Source of the DNA: an uncultured Tateyamaria sp.
Lineage (GTDB): Bacteria; Pseudomonadota; Alphaproteobacteria; Rhodobacterales; Rhodobacteraceae
DNA length: 64,000 nucleotides
NCBI RefSeq assembly: GCF_947503045.1
Contig: NZ_CANNCF010000002.1
Span: forward strand, 1,023,501 to 1,087,500
Direction of reading: 5' to 3'
Position numbers and translations under genes: made by a program. Every line of letters starts with the position of its first letter. The first letter of the stretch is position 1. The notes under the pieces are model-generated. The model made no database searches, had not been told where the DNA came from, and saw nothing but the letters and a program-made list of their open reading frames with translations. Below are positions 8,236 through 17,516 of this stretch, piece after piece.

Positions 8236-11031
8236 CTAATGCGCCTCCGCCCAGTTCTGCCCTTGTCCTGCATCCACCGTCAGATTGACGTCCAGATGCA
8301 CCACCGGGTCGGCGGCACCTTCCATCACGGCGCGGGCAGCAGCGATCAGATCGTCCACAGCGCCGTCCTCCACTTCAAACAGTAATTCATCATGCACCTG
8401 CAACAACATGGCAGCAGGAATGTCCCTGATCGCATCCGGCATGCGGATCATGGCGCGGCGGATCACGTCGGCCGCAGTGCCCTGAATGGGCGCGTTGATC
8501 GCGGCCCGTGCGGCAAAGCCAGCATGCGGCCCCTTGGCCCCGATATTGGGCGTGTGGATGCGACGGCCAAACAGCGTCTGCACATAGCCATGTTCCTTCG
8601 CAAACGCCTTGGTGTCGTCCATATAGGTGCGGATGCCGGGGAAGCGTTCGAAATAGCGGTCGATAAATCCCTGCGCCTCCGCCCGCGGAATGCGCAGGTT
8701 GCGTGCAAGGCCAAAGCCGGAAATGCCGTAGATGACGCCAAAGTTGATCGCCTTGGCCTGACGGCGGATGTCGGGCGTCATGTCTTCCAGCGGGACGTCA
8801 AACATTTCCGACGCGGTCAGCGCGTGGATGTCGATGCCATCATCAAAGGCCTGCTTGAGCTCTGGAATCTTGGCGATATGGGCCAGAATGCGCAGTTCGA
8901 TCTGTGAATAGTCGAGCGCCACCAGCGTCTTGCCCTCCTCCGCGACAAAGGCCTCGCGGATGCGCCGCCCTTCCTCGGTGCGGATCGGGATGTTCTGCAG
9001 GTTCGGATCGGTCGAGGCGAGGCGGCCTGTCGAAGCGCCGGCAATGGAATAGGAGGTATGCACCCGCCCCGTATCGGCGTTGATGTGATCCTGCAGCGCG
9101 TCCGTATAGGTCGATTTCAGCTTGCTGAGCTGTCGCCAGTCCAGGATGCGACGAGGCAGTTCGTGCTCGGTCGCGAGGTCTTCGAGTACGTCAGCACCGG
9201 TGGCATAGGCCCCGGTCTTGCCCTTCTTGCCGCCTTCGATCCCCATCTCGTCAAACAGGATTTCGCCCAACTGCTTGGGGGAGCCGACGTTGAACTTGCG
9301 CCCCACCAGCTCATAGATTTCATCCTCCAGCCCCGCCATCTTTTGCGCAAAGGCATTGGACATGCGCGACAGCGTATCGCGGTCGACCTTGATGCCCGAC
9401 CGCTCCATCGTGGCCAACACGGGCACCATGGGCCGTTCGAGGGTTTCATAGACCTTTGTGACCTGCGCGCGGTGCAGTTGCGGCTTGAACTGCTGCCAGA
9501 GACGCAGGGTGATGTCCGCATCTTCTGATGCGTATTTCACCGCTTCCTCGATAGGCACCTGATCAAAGGTCTTGGCCGACTTGCCAGACCCAAGCAGCGG
9601 CTTGATCGGGATCGGTGTGTGGCCGAGATAACGTTCAGACAGGGTATCCATGCCGTGATTGTGCAGCCCGCCATGCATCGCATAGCTCATCAACATGGTG
9701 TCATCGATCGGGGCCACATTGATACCGATCTGGGCAAAGATCTTGGCATCGTATTTCATGTTTTGCCCGATCTTGAGGATGCTGTCGTCCTCAAGCACGG
9801 GTTTGAGCATCTCAAGCGCCTGTTCCAGCGGCATCTGCCCCTCGGACAGCGCGTCAGAGCCGAACAGATCATCCCCACCCTGCTTGTGGATCAGCGGAAT
9901 GTAACAAGCGTGCCCAGCGTTCACGGCCAGCGAGATCCCGACCAGATCGGCCGTCATTTCATTCAGGCCCGTGGTTTCTGTGTCCACGGCCACATAGCCA
10001 CGCTCGTAGATCAGGTCGATCCATGTTTGCAGCGCTGCGGCGTCCTGCACATGTTCATAGGTCGCATCGTCAAAACCAGGAGCTTCGGGCGCATCGCTGG
10101 CCTCCGGCGCGGTGGGTTCCTTGATCTCGGGCTCTTCCACGCCAAGCTGGTTGGCGATCCGCTTGGTCAGTGTGCGGAACTCCATCTCGGCAAGGAACGG
10201 CATCAGCTGGTCAGGATGCGGGTCGCGCACCTCAAGATCATCAATGGTAAAGTCGAGCGGCGTGTTCTCATCCAGCAAGACCAGCCTGCGCGACAGCCTG
10301 ATCTGATCGGCATTCTCGATCAGGGTCTCGCGGCGCTTGGGCTGCTTGATCTCGCCTGCACGCTCCAGCAGCGCATCCAAATCGCCATATTCGTTGATGA
10401 GAAGGGCCGCAGTCTTGACCCCGATCCCCGGCGCGCCGGGCACGTTGTCCACGCTGTCACCTGCCAGCGCCTGCACGTCGACCACACGTTCGGGGTAGAC
10501 CCCGAACTTTTCGAACACGCCCTCGCGGTCGATGGTCTTGTTCTTCATCGCATCCAGCATCTCGACCCCGTCGCCGACCAGTTGCATCAGGTCCTTGTCC
10601 GAAGAGATGATGGTGCAACGCCCACCGGCGGCACGGGCCTGCACGGCGAGGGTGGCGATGATGTCGTCGGCCTCGTAGCCCTCTTTTTCCTTGCAGGCGA
10701 TGTTGAAGGCCTCCGTCGCCTGACGGGTCAGTGGGATCTGCGGGCGCAGGTCCTCGGGCATGGCCTCGCGGTTGGCCTTGTACAGGTCATACATGTCGTT
10801 GCGAAACGTGTGGCTGCCCTTATCAAAGATCACGGCCACATGGGTGGGGGCATCGGGGCCGGTGTTTCCCTCGACATATTTGTACAGCATGTTGCAGAAC
10901 CCGCTGACCGCCCCGATGGGCAGCCCGTCGGACTTGCGGGTGAGCGGGGGCAATGCGTGATAGGCGCGAAAGATGAATGCCGATCCGTCGATCAGATGCA
11001 GGTGACATCCCTTGCCAAATTGAAGTGCCAT
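8236..11031 (-). CDS. polA: DNA polymerase I
   Basis: 931 residues, full length. N-terminal 5'-3' exonuclease (about 1-290): LIDGSAFIFRAYHALPPL, YEADDIIATLA, ISSDKDLMQLV, and GDSVDNVPGAPGIGVKTA in the helix-hairpin-helix region. 3'-5' proofreading domain (about 330-520) with intact DEDD residues: VAVDTETTGL, GQNMKYDAKI, YASEDADITL. Polymerase domain: motif A DYSQIELRILAHI, motif B RRQAKAINFGVIYGISGFGLAR, motif C QVHDELLFEV. It fills Okazaki gaps and repairs DNA. All three activities should be present. Single gene with its own promoter region (11032-11154). Confidence 0.98.
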   Translation of the reverse strand: MALQFGKGCHLHLIDGSAFIFRAYHALPPLTRKSDGLPIGAVSGFCNMLYKYVEGNTGPDAPTHVAVIFDKGSHTFRNDMYDLYKANREAMPEDLRPQIPLTRQATEAFNIACKEKEGYEADDIIATLAVQARAAGGRCTIISSDKDLMQLVGDGVEMLDAMKNKTIDREGVFEKFGVYPERVVDVQALAGDSVDNVPGAPGIGVKTAALLINEYGDLDALLERAGEIKQPKRRETLIENADQIRLSRRLVLLDENTPLDFTIDDLEVRDPHPDQLMPFLAEMEFRTLTKRIANQLGVEEPEIKEPTAPEASDAPEAPGFDDATYEHVQDAAALQTWIDLIYERGYVAVDTETTGLNEMTADLVGISLAVNAGHACYIPLIHKQGGDDLFGSDALSEGQMPLEQALEMLKPVLEDDSILKIGQNMKYDAKIFAQIGINVAPIDDTMLMSYAMHGGLHNHGMDTLSERYLGHTPIPIKPLLGSGKSAKTFDQVPIEEAVKYASEDADITLRLWQQFKPQLHRAQVTKVYETLERPMVPVLATMERSGIKVDRDTLSRMSNAFAQKMAGLEDEIYELVGRKFNVGSPKQLGEILFDEMGIEGGKKGKTGAYATGADVLEDLATEHELPRRILDWRQLSKLKSTYTDALQDHINADTGRVHTSYSIAGASTGRLASTDPNLQNIPIRTEEGRRIREAFVAEEGKTLVALDYSQIELRILAHIAKIPELKQAFDDGIDIHALTASEMFDVPLEDMTPDIRRQAKAINFGVIYGISGFGLARNLRIPRAEAQGFIDRYFERFPGIRTYMDDTKAFAKEHGYVQTLFGRRIHTPNIGAKGPHAGFAARAAINAPIQGTAADVIRRAMIRMPDAIRDIPAAMLLQVHDELLFEVEDGAVDDLIAAARAVMEGAADPVVHLDVNLTVDAGQGQNWAEAH

Positions 11032-11154
11032 ATGCGCCGCTCCGAACTTTCTGTGCCCGGCTCTTTTGCCACGGCTCGGTGCGGGGGGCCAGACGTGATC
11101 CGATTGAGCGCCTTGCGGCGCGCACCATTTTTCATTTGGCGCAGGTTTCAGCAG

Positions 11155-11877
11155 TCAGCCACCATGGAACCGCCAGTATGACAGGCTGACCGCATAAGGC
11201 GTCGGCGTCCAAAAACCAAACTGCAGGCCTGCATCCCGCATCATCTGCCCCACCCACACGTTGCAGGTGTTGAACAGATGAAACCGCCCCGTCGCGGGAA
11301 AGAAGCGGTCGAATTCGGAAAAACCAGGGTGATCAAGGGGCCGGGTCGCGGCCCCTTGTGCAAAGCTGCCCGAGATGGCGGCGGTCAGGCGGGCCATCTG
11401 CGCCGGATCAAGGCCGACATGCCGCCACTCACTGCCCACCGCGCCGGCAACACTGATGCGCATCACCGCGCTGTCGCCGGTCAGCCCGCGCCAGATCGCG
11501 CGTGCAGACACGTCCGCATAGGTGCCGGTGGTCGTATAAAAGTCCCGCGCACCCCAACCGACCAGCAGCCAGTGCACATCAGGGTTGTCAAGGGCGACGC
11601 CATGTGCGGCAAGCCATCCCATGTCGCGGCGCGCAATATCGATGGGGATCAGAATGTCATAGTGGATCGGTCCGTTGACCAACACGATATCGCGGGTGTC
11701 GCCGGATGCCGTCAACGGATCAGTCCGGGCGATCAGACCCCCCAGGACGGCAGCGATGAGATAGGCGGCAACAAGACCGGCAAAAGCCAGACCACCGCGT
11801 TTGATCCAAAGGATCAGGCGGCACCTTCGTCGTCGCGCAGCACGTATTTGCAGTCGCAATAGGGGCACTCGACCCAA
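11155..11877 (-). CDS. TIGR02117/DUF2459 family protein
   Basis: Up to 240 residues. One N-terminal transmembrane helix ([20 protein letters not shown]) precedes a periplasmic domain with the family features [27 protein letters not shown], and [16 protein letters not shown], whose Cys is the probable conserved active or structural residue. The start is uncertain. There is no ATG/GTG/TTG close to the helix, and the ATG at 11877 places about 20 arginine-rich residues over the end of the zinc-finger gene. Such a positively charged N-region would be compatible with a signal anchor. Function unknown; some members are annotated as urease-associated. Confidence 0.8.
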   Translation of the reverse strand: MGRVPLLRLQIRAARRRRCRLILWIKRGGLAFAGLVAAYLIAAVLGGLIARTDPLTASGDTRDIVLVNGPIHYDILIPIDIARRDMGWLAAHGVALDNPDVHWLLVGWGARDFYTTTGTYADVSARAIWRGLTGDSAVMRISVAGAVGSEWRHVGLDPAQMARLTAAISGSFAQGAATRPLDHPGFSEFDRFFPATGRFHLFNTCNVWVGQMMRDAGLQFGFWTPTPYAVSLSYWRFHGG

Positions 11878-11993
11878 CCGGTGTCTTCCGGAATCTGCAA
11901 CCAGACGCGCGGGTGCCCCAGCGCCCCTTCACCGCCATCGCAGGCAATGCGGTGCGTGTCGACAGTCTTGGTCTCGGGGGCGTCGATGGTCAT
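11814..11993 (-). CDS. CHCC-type zinc-finger protein (NDUFS6-like)
   Basis: 59 residues from the ATG at 11993, with AAGGA about 7 nt upstream. The conserved zinc ligands of the zf-CHCC family are visible: Cys18 (RIACDGG), His27 (ALGHPRVWL), Cys43 and Cys46 (ECPYCDCKY). The family is homologous to the zinc-binding accessory subunit of respiratory complex I (NDUFS6) in alphaproteobacteria. It overlaps the beginning of the DUF2459-like frame. A longer frame upstream to 12047 lacks a ribosome site. Confidence 0.9.
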   Translation of the reverse strand: MTIDAPETKTVDTHRIACDGGEGALGHPRVWLQIPEDTGWVECPYCDCKYVLRDDEGAA

Positions 11994-12063
11994 GGGCACG
12001 GTCCTTGGATGTGGCGCGTCTGCGCACTTGGTTATGGGCCAAGGCACTCAGGCAGGCAAGTCC

Positions 12064-12531
12064 CTAAGCGCTGCGATCCACCCGCGCCTGATAGCAGTTG
12101 TTGCGCGCGGACCGGACATGGATATAGGCGACGTCCGGGTTTGCGAAAATGGCATCCAGCCGGTCTTCCAGCTCTGGTGTCGGGCTGACGACGCCGGTGC
12201 CATAGACGATGCGATCTTCCGACGAATAGCCTTTGATCAGATAGTCGGGCGAGGTGGTCAGAATCTCGGGCAACACGTCACCGCCTCCGCGCGAACACGC
12301 ATCCGCACATAGGAATATGGGCCCAACCTCGGCATAAGGGTGTGTGCCGGCAAAAGGCTTGTGGGCCAGCACCAGCATCTCGGCCCCTTCGGGAATGTCG
12401 CGCAGGCAATGACGGCAGGGGTTTGCACCACCATCGCTGATCTTGCGTTCGGGCGGGTTGCCAAAAGCGTCGAGGCCACCAGTGCGATAGGCGGTGGCGA
12501 CCTCGGTGGACAGGGCAGAAAATACGGGCAT
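12064..12531 (-). CDS. DUF1203 domain-containing protein
   Basis: 155 residues from the ATG at 12531, chosen over 12600 because of the GAGGAGAG just upstream and the typical family start MPVFSALSTEVA. Family motifs are PCRHCLRDIPEGAEMLVLAH, a CxxC pair suggesting metal or redox chemistry, then GPIFLCADAC and YSSEDRIVYGTG, and a terminal YIHVRSARNNCYQARVDR. Biochemical role unknown. It is divergent from dnaE2, with a roughly 200-bp intergenic region that carries an SOS box near the dnaE2 side. Confidence 0.87.
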   Translation of the reverse strand: MPVFSALSTEVATAYRTGGLDAFGNPPERKISDGGANPCRHCLRDIPEGAEMLVLAHKPFAGTHPYAEVGPIFLCADACSRGGGDVLPEILTTSPDYLIKGYSSEDRIVYGTGVVSPTPELEDRLDAIFANPDVAYIHVRSARNNCYQARVDRSA

Positions 12532-12680
12532 GACAACTCTCCTCTTTCGCTCTTGGAATAGCTCTTTCAACCACACGCAGACGACCCGAAACCTGCGCAA
12601 CCCTCCCCCTTCTCTGATTTCAAAAAATCCCGGGGGCGCGCACCGCGCGCGGGGCAGAGTCCCTCTGACACTTCAAATGA

Positions 12681-12695
12681 GAACAAAACGGGAAT
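12681..12695 (+). promoter_or_regulatory. LexA (SOS) box candidate, alphaproteobacterial type
   Basis: The sequence GAAC-AAAACGG-GAAT is a near match to the alphaproteobacterial LexA operator GAAC-N7-GAAC, with one mismatch at the last base. It lies 35 bp upstream of the dnaE2 start codon, so damage-inducible control of dnaE2 from its own promoter is likely. This would fit a dnaE2 gene separated from imuA/imuB, which normally carry the box. Confidence 0.65.
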
Positions 12696-12730
12696 ATAGT
12701 GACCCTCTGCCACAGCCGAATCTGCCACAT

Positions 12731-15703
12731 ATGTTCATCGAACTGTCCGCCACGTCCAATTTCACCTTCCTCACCGGGGCGTCCCACCCCGAGGAATACA
12801 TGAGTCGCGCGGCGCTCCTGGGGATGGAGGCGTTGGCCATCGCCGATGACAATTCGGTGGCGGGTATCGTGCGGGCGCATACCCAAGCCAAGGCAATTGC
12901 GCGCAGCGTGCGCGAACGACAGGAGTTCGACGCGATCACCGGCCTGATCGGCCCGCCGCGACCCGATCACATCCCCGCACCGCCCTCCGTCCCCCTCACC
13001 ACGGTGCCGCGCCTGATCCCAGCAGCGCGGCTGGTGTTCAGCGATGCCACCCCCATCACCGTGCTGCCGCGCAATCGGGCAGGCTGGCGCTCGCTCTGCC
13101 GGATCATCTCGCGCGGCAGGCTCAGGGCGGAAAAAGGGCAATGCGACATCCAGCTTGCCGATCTCGAGGCCTTTGCCGACGGGCTGTGCCTTCTGCTCTG
13201 GCCACAGGCGCAAACGGTGACGGGCGGCGCGGGCACGTGGGTGCAAACGGCGCAACGGCTGACGCGCCGCTTTGACGGAAACATCCATGTGCTGATGGTG
13301 CCGCAATATGACGGACGCGACACTGCCCGCTTTGATCAGATCGCGGATCAGGCGCGCGACCTCGGCCTGCCCACGCTGGCCTCGGCCGCACCGCGGATGC
13401 ATCACGGCACCCGGCGCAAGCTGGCCGACGTGGTCACCGCCGTACGCCTGAAAACCCGCGTCGACCAGCTGGGGCGCAACGCGCTGGCCCATGGCGAGGG
13501 GCGGTTGCGCAGCGAAAGCGACATGTATCGCCTCTTTGCCGGGCACGAGGGCGCGGTGGAGCGCACAGGCGCTCTTGCCCAAAGCCTCGATTTCTCGCTC
13601 GATCAATTGCGCTACGAATACCCCTCCGAAATCAGCGAAAACGAAACGCCATCCCAACGGCTGGAACGGCTGGCCTATGAGGGGCTGAAATGGCGCTACC
13701 CCGCAGGGGCGCCGGAAAAGGCACAAACCCTGCTGCGCCACGAACTGACCCTGATCGGCAAGCTGAACTACGAACCCTACTTCCTGACCGTGCGCGACAT
13801 CGTCCACTTCGCCCGGTCGCGCAACATCCTGTGCCAGGGGCGTGGATCGGCGGCCAATTCAGTGGTGTGCTACTGCCTCGGGGTCACCTCCGTCTCTCCC
13901 GAAATGGGCACGATGGTGTTTGAGCGTTTCGTCAGCGAGGCGCGCGACGAACCCCCAGATATCGACGTCGATTTCGAACATGAGCGGCGCGAGGAAGTGA
14001 TCCAGCACATCTATGAAACCTATGGCCGCCACCGTGCGGGCCTGTGCGCCACGGTCGTCCACTACCGGGGCAAACGCGCGATCCGCGAGGTGGGCCGCGC
14101 CATGGGCCTCTCCGAAGACACGATTTCCGCCCTGTCCTCGCAGCTTTGGGGATTCTTCTCGACCAAGGGGCTGGAGGCGGCGCGCATGGCCGAAATCGGC
14201 CTCGATTTCCGCGACAAGCGCCTGCGCCAGACGATCGAACTGGTCTACGAGATCAACGGCTTTCCCCGGCACCTCTCCCAACACGTGGGCGGCTTTATCA
14301 TCACCGAAGGGCGGCTGGACGAGCTTGTCCCCATCGAAAACGCCACGATGGAGGACCGCACGGTCATCTGCTGGGACAAGGACGATATCGACAGCCTTGG
14401 CATCCTCAAGATCGACGTGCTTTCGCTGGGGATGCTGACCTGCATCCGCAAGGCGTTCGATTTGCTGAAAATGCACCATCAGCGCGACTACACCCTCGCC
14501 ACCCTGCCGCCCGAGGACCCCCGCGTTTACGATATGCTCTGCGCAGCCGACAGCATCGGCGTGTTTCAGGTGGAATCACGCGCACAGATGAACTTTCTGC
14601 CGCGCATGCGCCCGCGCTGTTTCTACGATCTGGTGATCGAGGTCGCGATCATCCGGCCCGGCCCCATTCAGGGCGACATGGTGCATCCCTACATCCGCCG
14701 CCGCAACGGAGAAGAGGAGGTGTCCTTTCCCTCAGACGAACTTGGCGCGGTGCTGGGCAAGACGCTGGGTGTGCCGCTGTTTCAGGAACAGGCGATGCAG
14801 ATCGCCATCGTGGGCGCGAACTTTACCCCCGATCAGGCGGACCGGCTGCGCCGCTCACTGGCAACCTTCAAGAAACACGGCAGCGTCAGCGAATTCCGCG
14901 CCCTGTTCCTGCGTGGCATGCGGCAAAACGGTTATGAGGACGATTTCGCGATGCGCTGCTTTTCCCAGATCGAGGGGTTTGGATCTTACGGCTTTCCCGA
15001 AAGCCACGCGGCCAGCTTTGCCTTGCTGGTCTATGCCTCAAGCTGGATCAAATGCCACCATCCGGGCATCTTTGCCTGCGCGCTGCTCAACTCCCAGCCG
15101 ATGGGGTTCTATGCCCCGGCCCAGATCGTGCGGGATGCGCGCGAACACGGGGTCACCGTGCGGCCCATCTGCATCAACGCCAGCTTCTGGGACAATGTGA
15201 TGGAACCGGACGGGCAGGGCGGGCTGGCCCTGCGTCTCGGCTTTCGCCAGATCAAGGGGCTGAGCGAAGAGGACGCCACATGGATCACCGCCGCGCGCGG
15301 CAACGGCTACCAGTCGGTGCGCGACGTGTGGCGGCGCGCCGGGCTTGGCCCGCAGGTGCTGGTGCGGTTGGCCGAGGCTGATGCCTTTGGCAGCGTGGGG
15401 ATCAGCCGCCGCGAGGCCCTATGGGAGGCCAAGGCACTGGCGCCGGGGCCTGCCCTGCCGCTCTTTGCACGCGACATTGATGGTGAGGTCGTGGATGAAC
15501 CCACGGCCCTGCTGCCCGAGATGACTTTGGGCGAGGAGGTGGTGGAGGACTATGTCTCGACCCGCCTGACCTTACGCGCGCACCCCGTGGCCCTGCTGCG
15601 CCATGTCCTGACACCGGGGTCCGCAGAGGTGAAGGTTCTGACCACCAAAGCCCGCGCACCGGACCTGTCCCGGATCAGCTTTACCCGCAGCAATCCGGAT
15701 TGA
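12731..15703 (+). CDS. dnaE2: Error-prone DNA polymerase DnaE2 (ImuC), C-terminally short
   Basis: 990 residues from the ATG at 12731. PHP-like N-terminus: FIELSATSNFTFLTGASHPEE and ALAIADDNSVAGIVRAH. Polymerase catalytic aspartates are in PPDIDVDFEHERREEV; ILCQGRGSAANSVVCYCLG and FPESHAASFALLVYASSW are typical. After the family stretch YVSTRLTLRAHPVALLRHVL the protein ends within about 30 unrelated residues. The usual DnaE2 OB-fold tail (V-L-V-R-Q-R-P-G, then L-E-D-E-T-G) is absent, and I do not find it in the other two plus frames up to 15720. So roughly 100 residues are missing next to a dispersed repeat. imuA and imuB are not adjacent. The polymerase core looks intact, so it may still act in translesion synthesis or may be decaying. 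Confidence 0.9.
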   Translation: MFIELSATSNFTFLTGASHPEEYMSRAALLGMEALAIADDNSVAGIVRAHTQAKAIARSVRERQEFDAITGLIGPPRPDHIPAPPSVPLTTVPRLIPAARLVFSDATPITVLPRNRAGWRSLCRIISRGRLRAEKGQCDIQLADLEAFADGLCLLLWPQAQTVTGGAGTWVQTAQRLTRRFDGNIHVLMVPQYDGRDTARFDQIADQARDLGLPTLASAAPRMHHGTRRKLADVVTAVRLKTRVDQLGRNALAHGEGRLRSESDMYRLFAGHEGAVERTGALAQSLDFSLDQLRYEYPSEISENETPSQRLERLAYEGLKWRYPAGAPEKAQTLLRHELTLIGKLNYEPYFLTVRDIVHFARSRNILCQGRGSAANSVVCYCLGVTSVSPEMGTMVFERFVSEARDEPPDIDVDFEHERREEVIQHIYETYGRHRAGLCATVVHYRGKRAIREVGRAMGLSEDTISALSSQLWGFFSTKGLEAARMAEIGLDFRDKRLRQTIELVYEINGFPRHLSQHVGGFIITEGRLDELVPIENATMEDRTVICWDKDDIDSLGILKIDVLSLGMLTCIRKAFDLLKMHHQRDYTLATLPPEDPRVYDMLCAADSIGVFQVESRAQMNFLPRMRPRCFYDLVIEVAIIRPGPIQGDMVHPYIRRRNGEEEVSFPSDELGAVLGKTLGVPLFQEQAMQIAIVGANFTPDQADRLRRSLATFKKHGSVSEFRALFLRGMRQNGYEDDFAMRCFSQIEGFGSYGFPESHAASFALLVYASSWIKCHHPGIFACALLNSQPMGFYAPAQIVRDAREHGVTVRPICINASFWDNVMEPDGQGGLALRLGFRQIKGLSEEDATWITAARGNGYQSVRDVWRRAGLGPQVLVRLAEADAFGSVGISRREALWEAKALAPGPALPLFARDIDGEVVDEPTALLPEMTLGEEVVEDYVSTRLTLRAHPVALLRHVLTPGSAEVKVLTTKARAPDLSRISFTRSNPD

Positions 15704-15778
15704 GGCGCAGGAACCGTTTATCGTCCGGTATTGCCGCGCTGGACGGGGGAGTTTTGCGAGTGTCGGGTGGCGCGGGAT

Positions 15779-16145
15779 GAAGCAGCCGTTAGAACACCAC
15801 ACCACCCAGCCCGGACTCAAGCCGAAGGCGCCGGGCGATCCAATGCCCGGCAGGCGGTTTGGCTTTAGCCAAATCTGCCGGGAGGGACCAGCCCGTCCCG
15901 TCGCACTGCAGGTGCGCCAATAACAGGTCGGCATGCCTTTGGCATGACGGGATGGCGATATGGTTCCCGTCGCACAACGCTGATCAGGAAGATGAACTTG
16001 GCAGCCATAAAGCGCAGTAGCGGCCAAGTCGGATCGCCATCCCACGGGCTGCCGCTGGCCCGGTTCACGTTGGTGCGCGGGTCAAGGCGGTTTTGGGTTC
16101 CCAAAATGCATACAAAGGTCGGCTGAGCGGGACGAAGCTGCCATT
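15779..16145 (+). repeat. Dispersed intergenic repeat, copy A (hairpin-rich)
   Basis: The gap 15704-16284 holds no convincing gene. From about 15779 it matches 28935-29217: the blocks around CACACCACCCAGCCCGGA, AGGCGCCGGGC and GGCAGCCATAAAGCGC, then a stretch ending in GGTGCGCGGGTC. Copy A carries extra small hairpins absent from copy B: GCCGGGC/GCCCGGC, a nested CCGGCA-TTTGGC/GCCAAA-TGCCGG, GGGAC/GTCCC, CGCAC/GTGCG, CATGCC/GGCATG, and TTTTGGG-TT-CCCAAAA at 16091-16106. In the plus frame the shared core reads as K-M-x-L-A-A-I-K-R in both copies. Whether it is translated or only a structured repeat cannot be told. Confidence 0.75.
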
Positions 16146-16284
16146 TCGGAACACGCCATTGCGTTAAGAATGCGGACCGCAATAGAAGCCAGCCTTGGCT
16201 TCAGACAGGTGTTTGCAGGGCCCCTTGTCGCAAAGTGTTTGCGAATTGTACCATGGATGCGGAAAATCGCTCTCTGGAGGTGCC

Positions 16285-16710
16285 ATGGCAGACGCAAGTG
16301 CATTGATCGGTTCATGGAAGATGGACGCCTGGACACGCACGTCGGTCGAGACAGGAGAAACTACCGACGCCTTGGGGCCAGCACCAATCGGCTACATTGC
16401 ATATCATGCTGATGGGAGAATGATGGCAACGGTCTTTCGCCGAGATCGGTCCGCTCCGGGCAACGAAGACTGGTCTAAAGAACAGAAGGCGCAGATGTTC
16501 GATGACATGCTCGCTTACGTCGCGTCCTACACGCTCGAGGAGGATCGTGTGGTTCACCATGTAGACGGTGCGTGGAACCCAAAATGGGCTGGCGATGTAT
16601 CACGTCCGTTCAAGTTAAGGGGGGATCGCCTTGTGATTAGCGGCGCTCCAGGCATCGACCCAGTGACAGGCGAGAAAGTGGTCTACCGAATGGAATTCAC
16701 CAAGGTGTAG
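16285..16710 (+). CDS. Lipocalin-like domain protein
   Basis: 141 residues from the ATG at 16285, with GGAGG 4 nt upstream (the frame is open from 16195). The pattern is that of the small lipocalin-like (PF13924-type) proteins: LIGSWKMDAWTRTS at the start, GYIAYHADGRMMATVFR, a Y-T-L-E-E-D-R-V-V-H-H-V segment, and a terminal G-D-R-L-V-I-S-G, then VVYRMEFTKV. No signal peptide. Base composition and codon choice are visibly more AT-rich than in neighbouring genes, suggesting acquisition. Predicted small-molecule-binding beta-barrel; ligand unknown. It is isolated between two gene-poor stretches. Confidence 0.8.
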   Translation: MADASALIGSWKMDAWTRTSVETGETTDALGPAPIGYIAYHADGRMMATVFRRDRSAPGNEDWSKEQKAQMFDDMLAYVASYTLEEDRVVHHVDGAWNPKWAGDVSRPFKLRGDRLVISGAPGIDPVTGEKVVYRMEFTKV

Positions 16711-16903
16711 GCCCGTCTTTGGACGCTCGATAAGCAAGGCACCTTCAGGGTGGTACCCAGTCTTTGGTGCACGACGCAGCATCGGTAACTTCGGGCTCTT
16801 TGCTGACTTTAGCTATATCACCACTCAGCAAATGGATCTCAACACCGTTGCTCGACTCAACCGACGACCCACTCGCCGGGCCAAAAACGTACCGATTTCA
16901 CAC

Positions 16904-17395
16904 CTACACCGGCGCCCCAACCGCCGTACGGGGCGTAAACACCGCATCAGACGGACCGTCACGCCGCAATCGCGCGAGTCGATCCCATGCTTCCTCCAGC
17001 GACACCCGCGCACCCCGGGGCGCCCACCACAGCGCCAGCGTCGGTCCTTCTGACCGATCCACCCAGCCCTTGAGCTTGCGAATGCCCTCGGCATGCAGCG
17101 GCTCGCGATAGGCAAAACGCTGCATCGCGGCCAGATCGCGCCACCCGGCCATCGTCATGATATGCAGGTTCTCCTCGGTCGCTTGCGTCCGCTGCGCCAG
17201 GATATCCGTCATCTCCAGATACCGCCCGTCCACGCCGCGCGCACCGTGATTGTGCCAGAACATGTCGCCATCCAGCTTGGCCTGCGCAAACACCTTTGGC
17301 AGCTGGCCAAAGAAATACTGCGCATTCGGGTGATCCGCGGTAAACGGGCCGACCGGGCGCACCACGTTCAGGTGCACCAGCATGTGTTCGCTCAT
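16904..17395 (-). CDS. DUF3291 domain-containing protein
   Basis: 163 residues from the ATG at 17395, which has AAGGAGG 7 nt upstream (the frame opens earlier at 17608 but would overlap gpmI). DUF3291 features are MLVHLNVVRP at the N-terminus, FFGQLPKVFAQAKLDGDMFWH, a LHIMTMAGWRDLAAMQRFAYR block and LALWWAPRGARVSLEEAWDRL near the end. The fold resembles heme- or small-molecule-binding ferredoxin-like dimers, but no function is established. It is divergent from gpmI, with about 120 bp between them. Confidence 0.85.
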   Translation of the reverse strand: MSEHMLVHLNVVRPVGPFTADHPNAQYFFGQLPKVFAQAKLDGDMFWHNHGARGVDGRYLEMTDILAQRTQATEENLHIMTMAGWRDLAAMQRFAYREPLHAEGIRKLKGWVDRSEGPTLALWWAPRGARVSLEEAWDRLARLRRDGPSDAVFTPRTAVGAPV

Positions 17396-17516
17396 CTTCG
17401 GCCTCCTTGATACAGGCAAACTGTAAACACCTGCCTCATGTGGGCAAGCGTTCTTCCCAAGCCTGATTGCGCAGGTTAGAAGTCTGGCGAAAGAGCAATC
17501 AGAGGTCGTTGAGCAT

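Noticed and set aside
9619-11181. Plus-strand frame of 520 codons over polA
   Set aside because: Antisense to conserved motifs of DNA polymerase I; composition is not protein-like.
15865-16182. Minus-strand peptide containing D-P-R-T-N-x-x-R-A-x-G-S-P-W, present in both repeat copies
   Set aside because: Copies differ at non-synonymous positions, lack ribosome sites, and the similarity is explained by the DNA repeat; kept as a repeat, not a gene.
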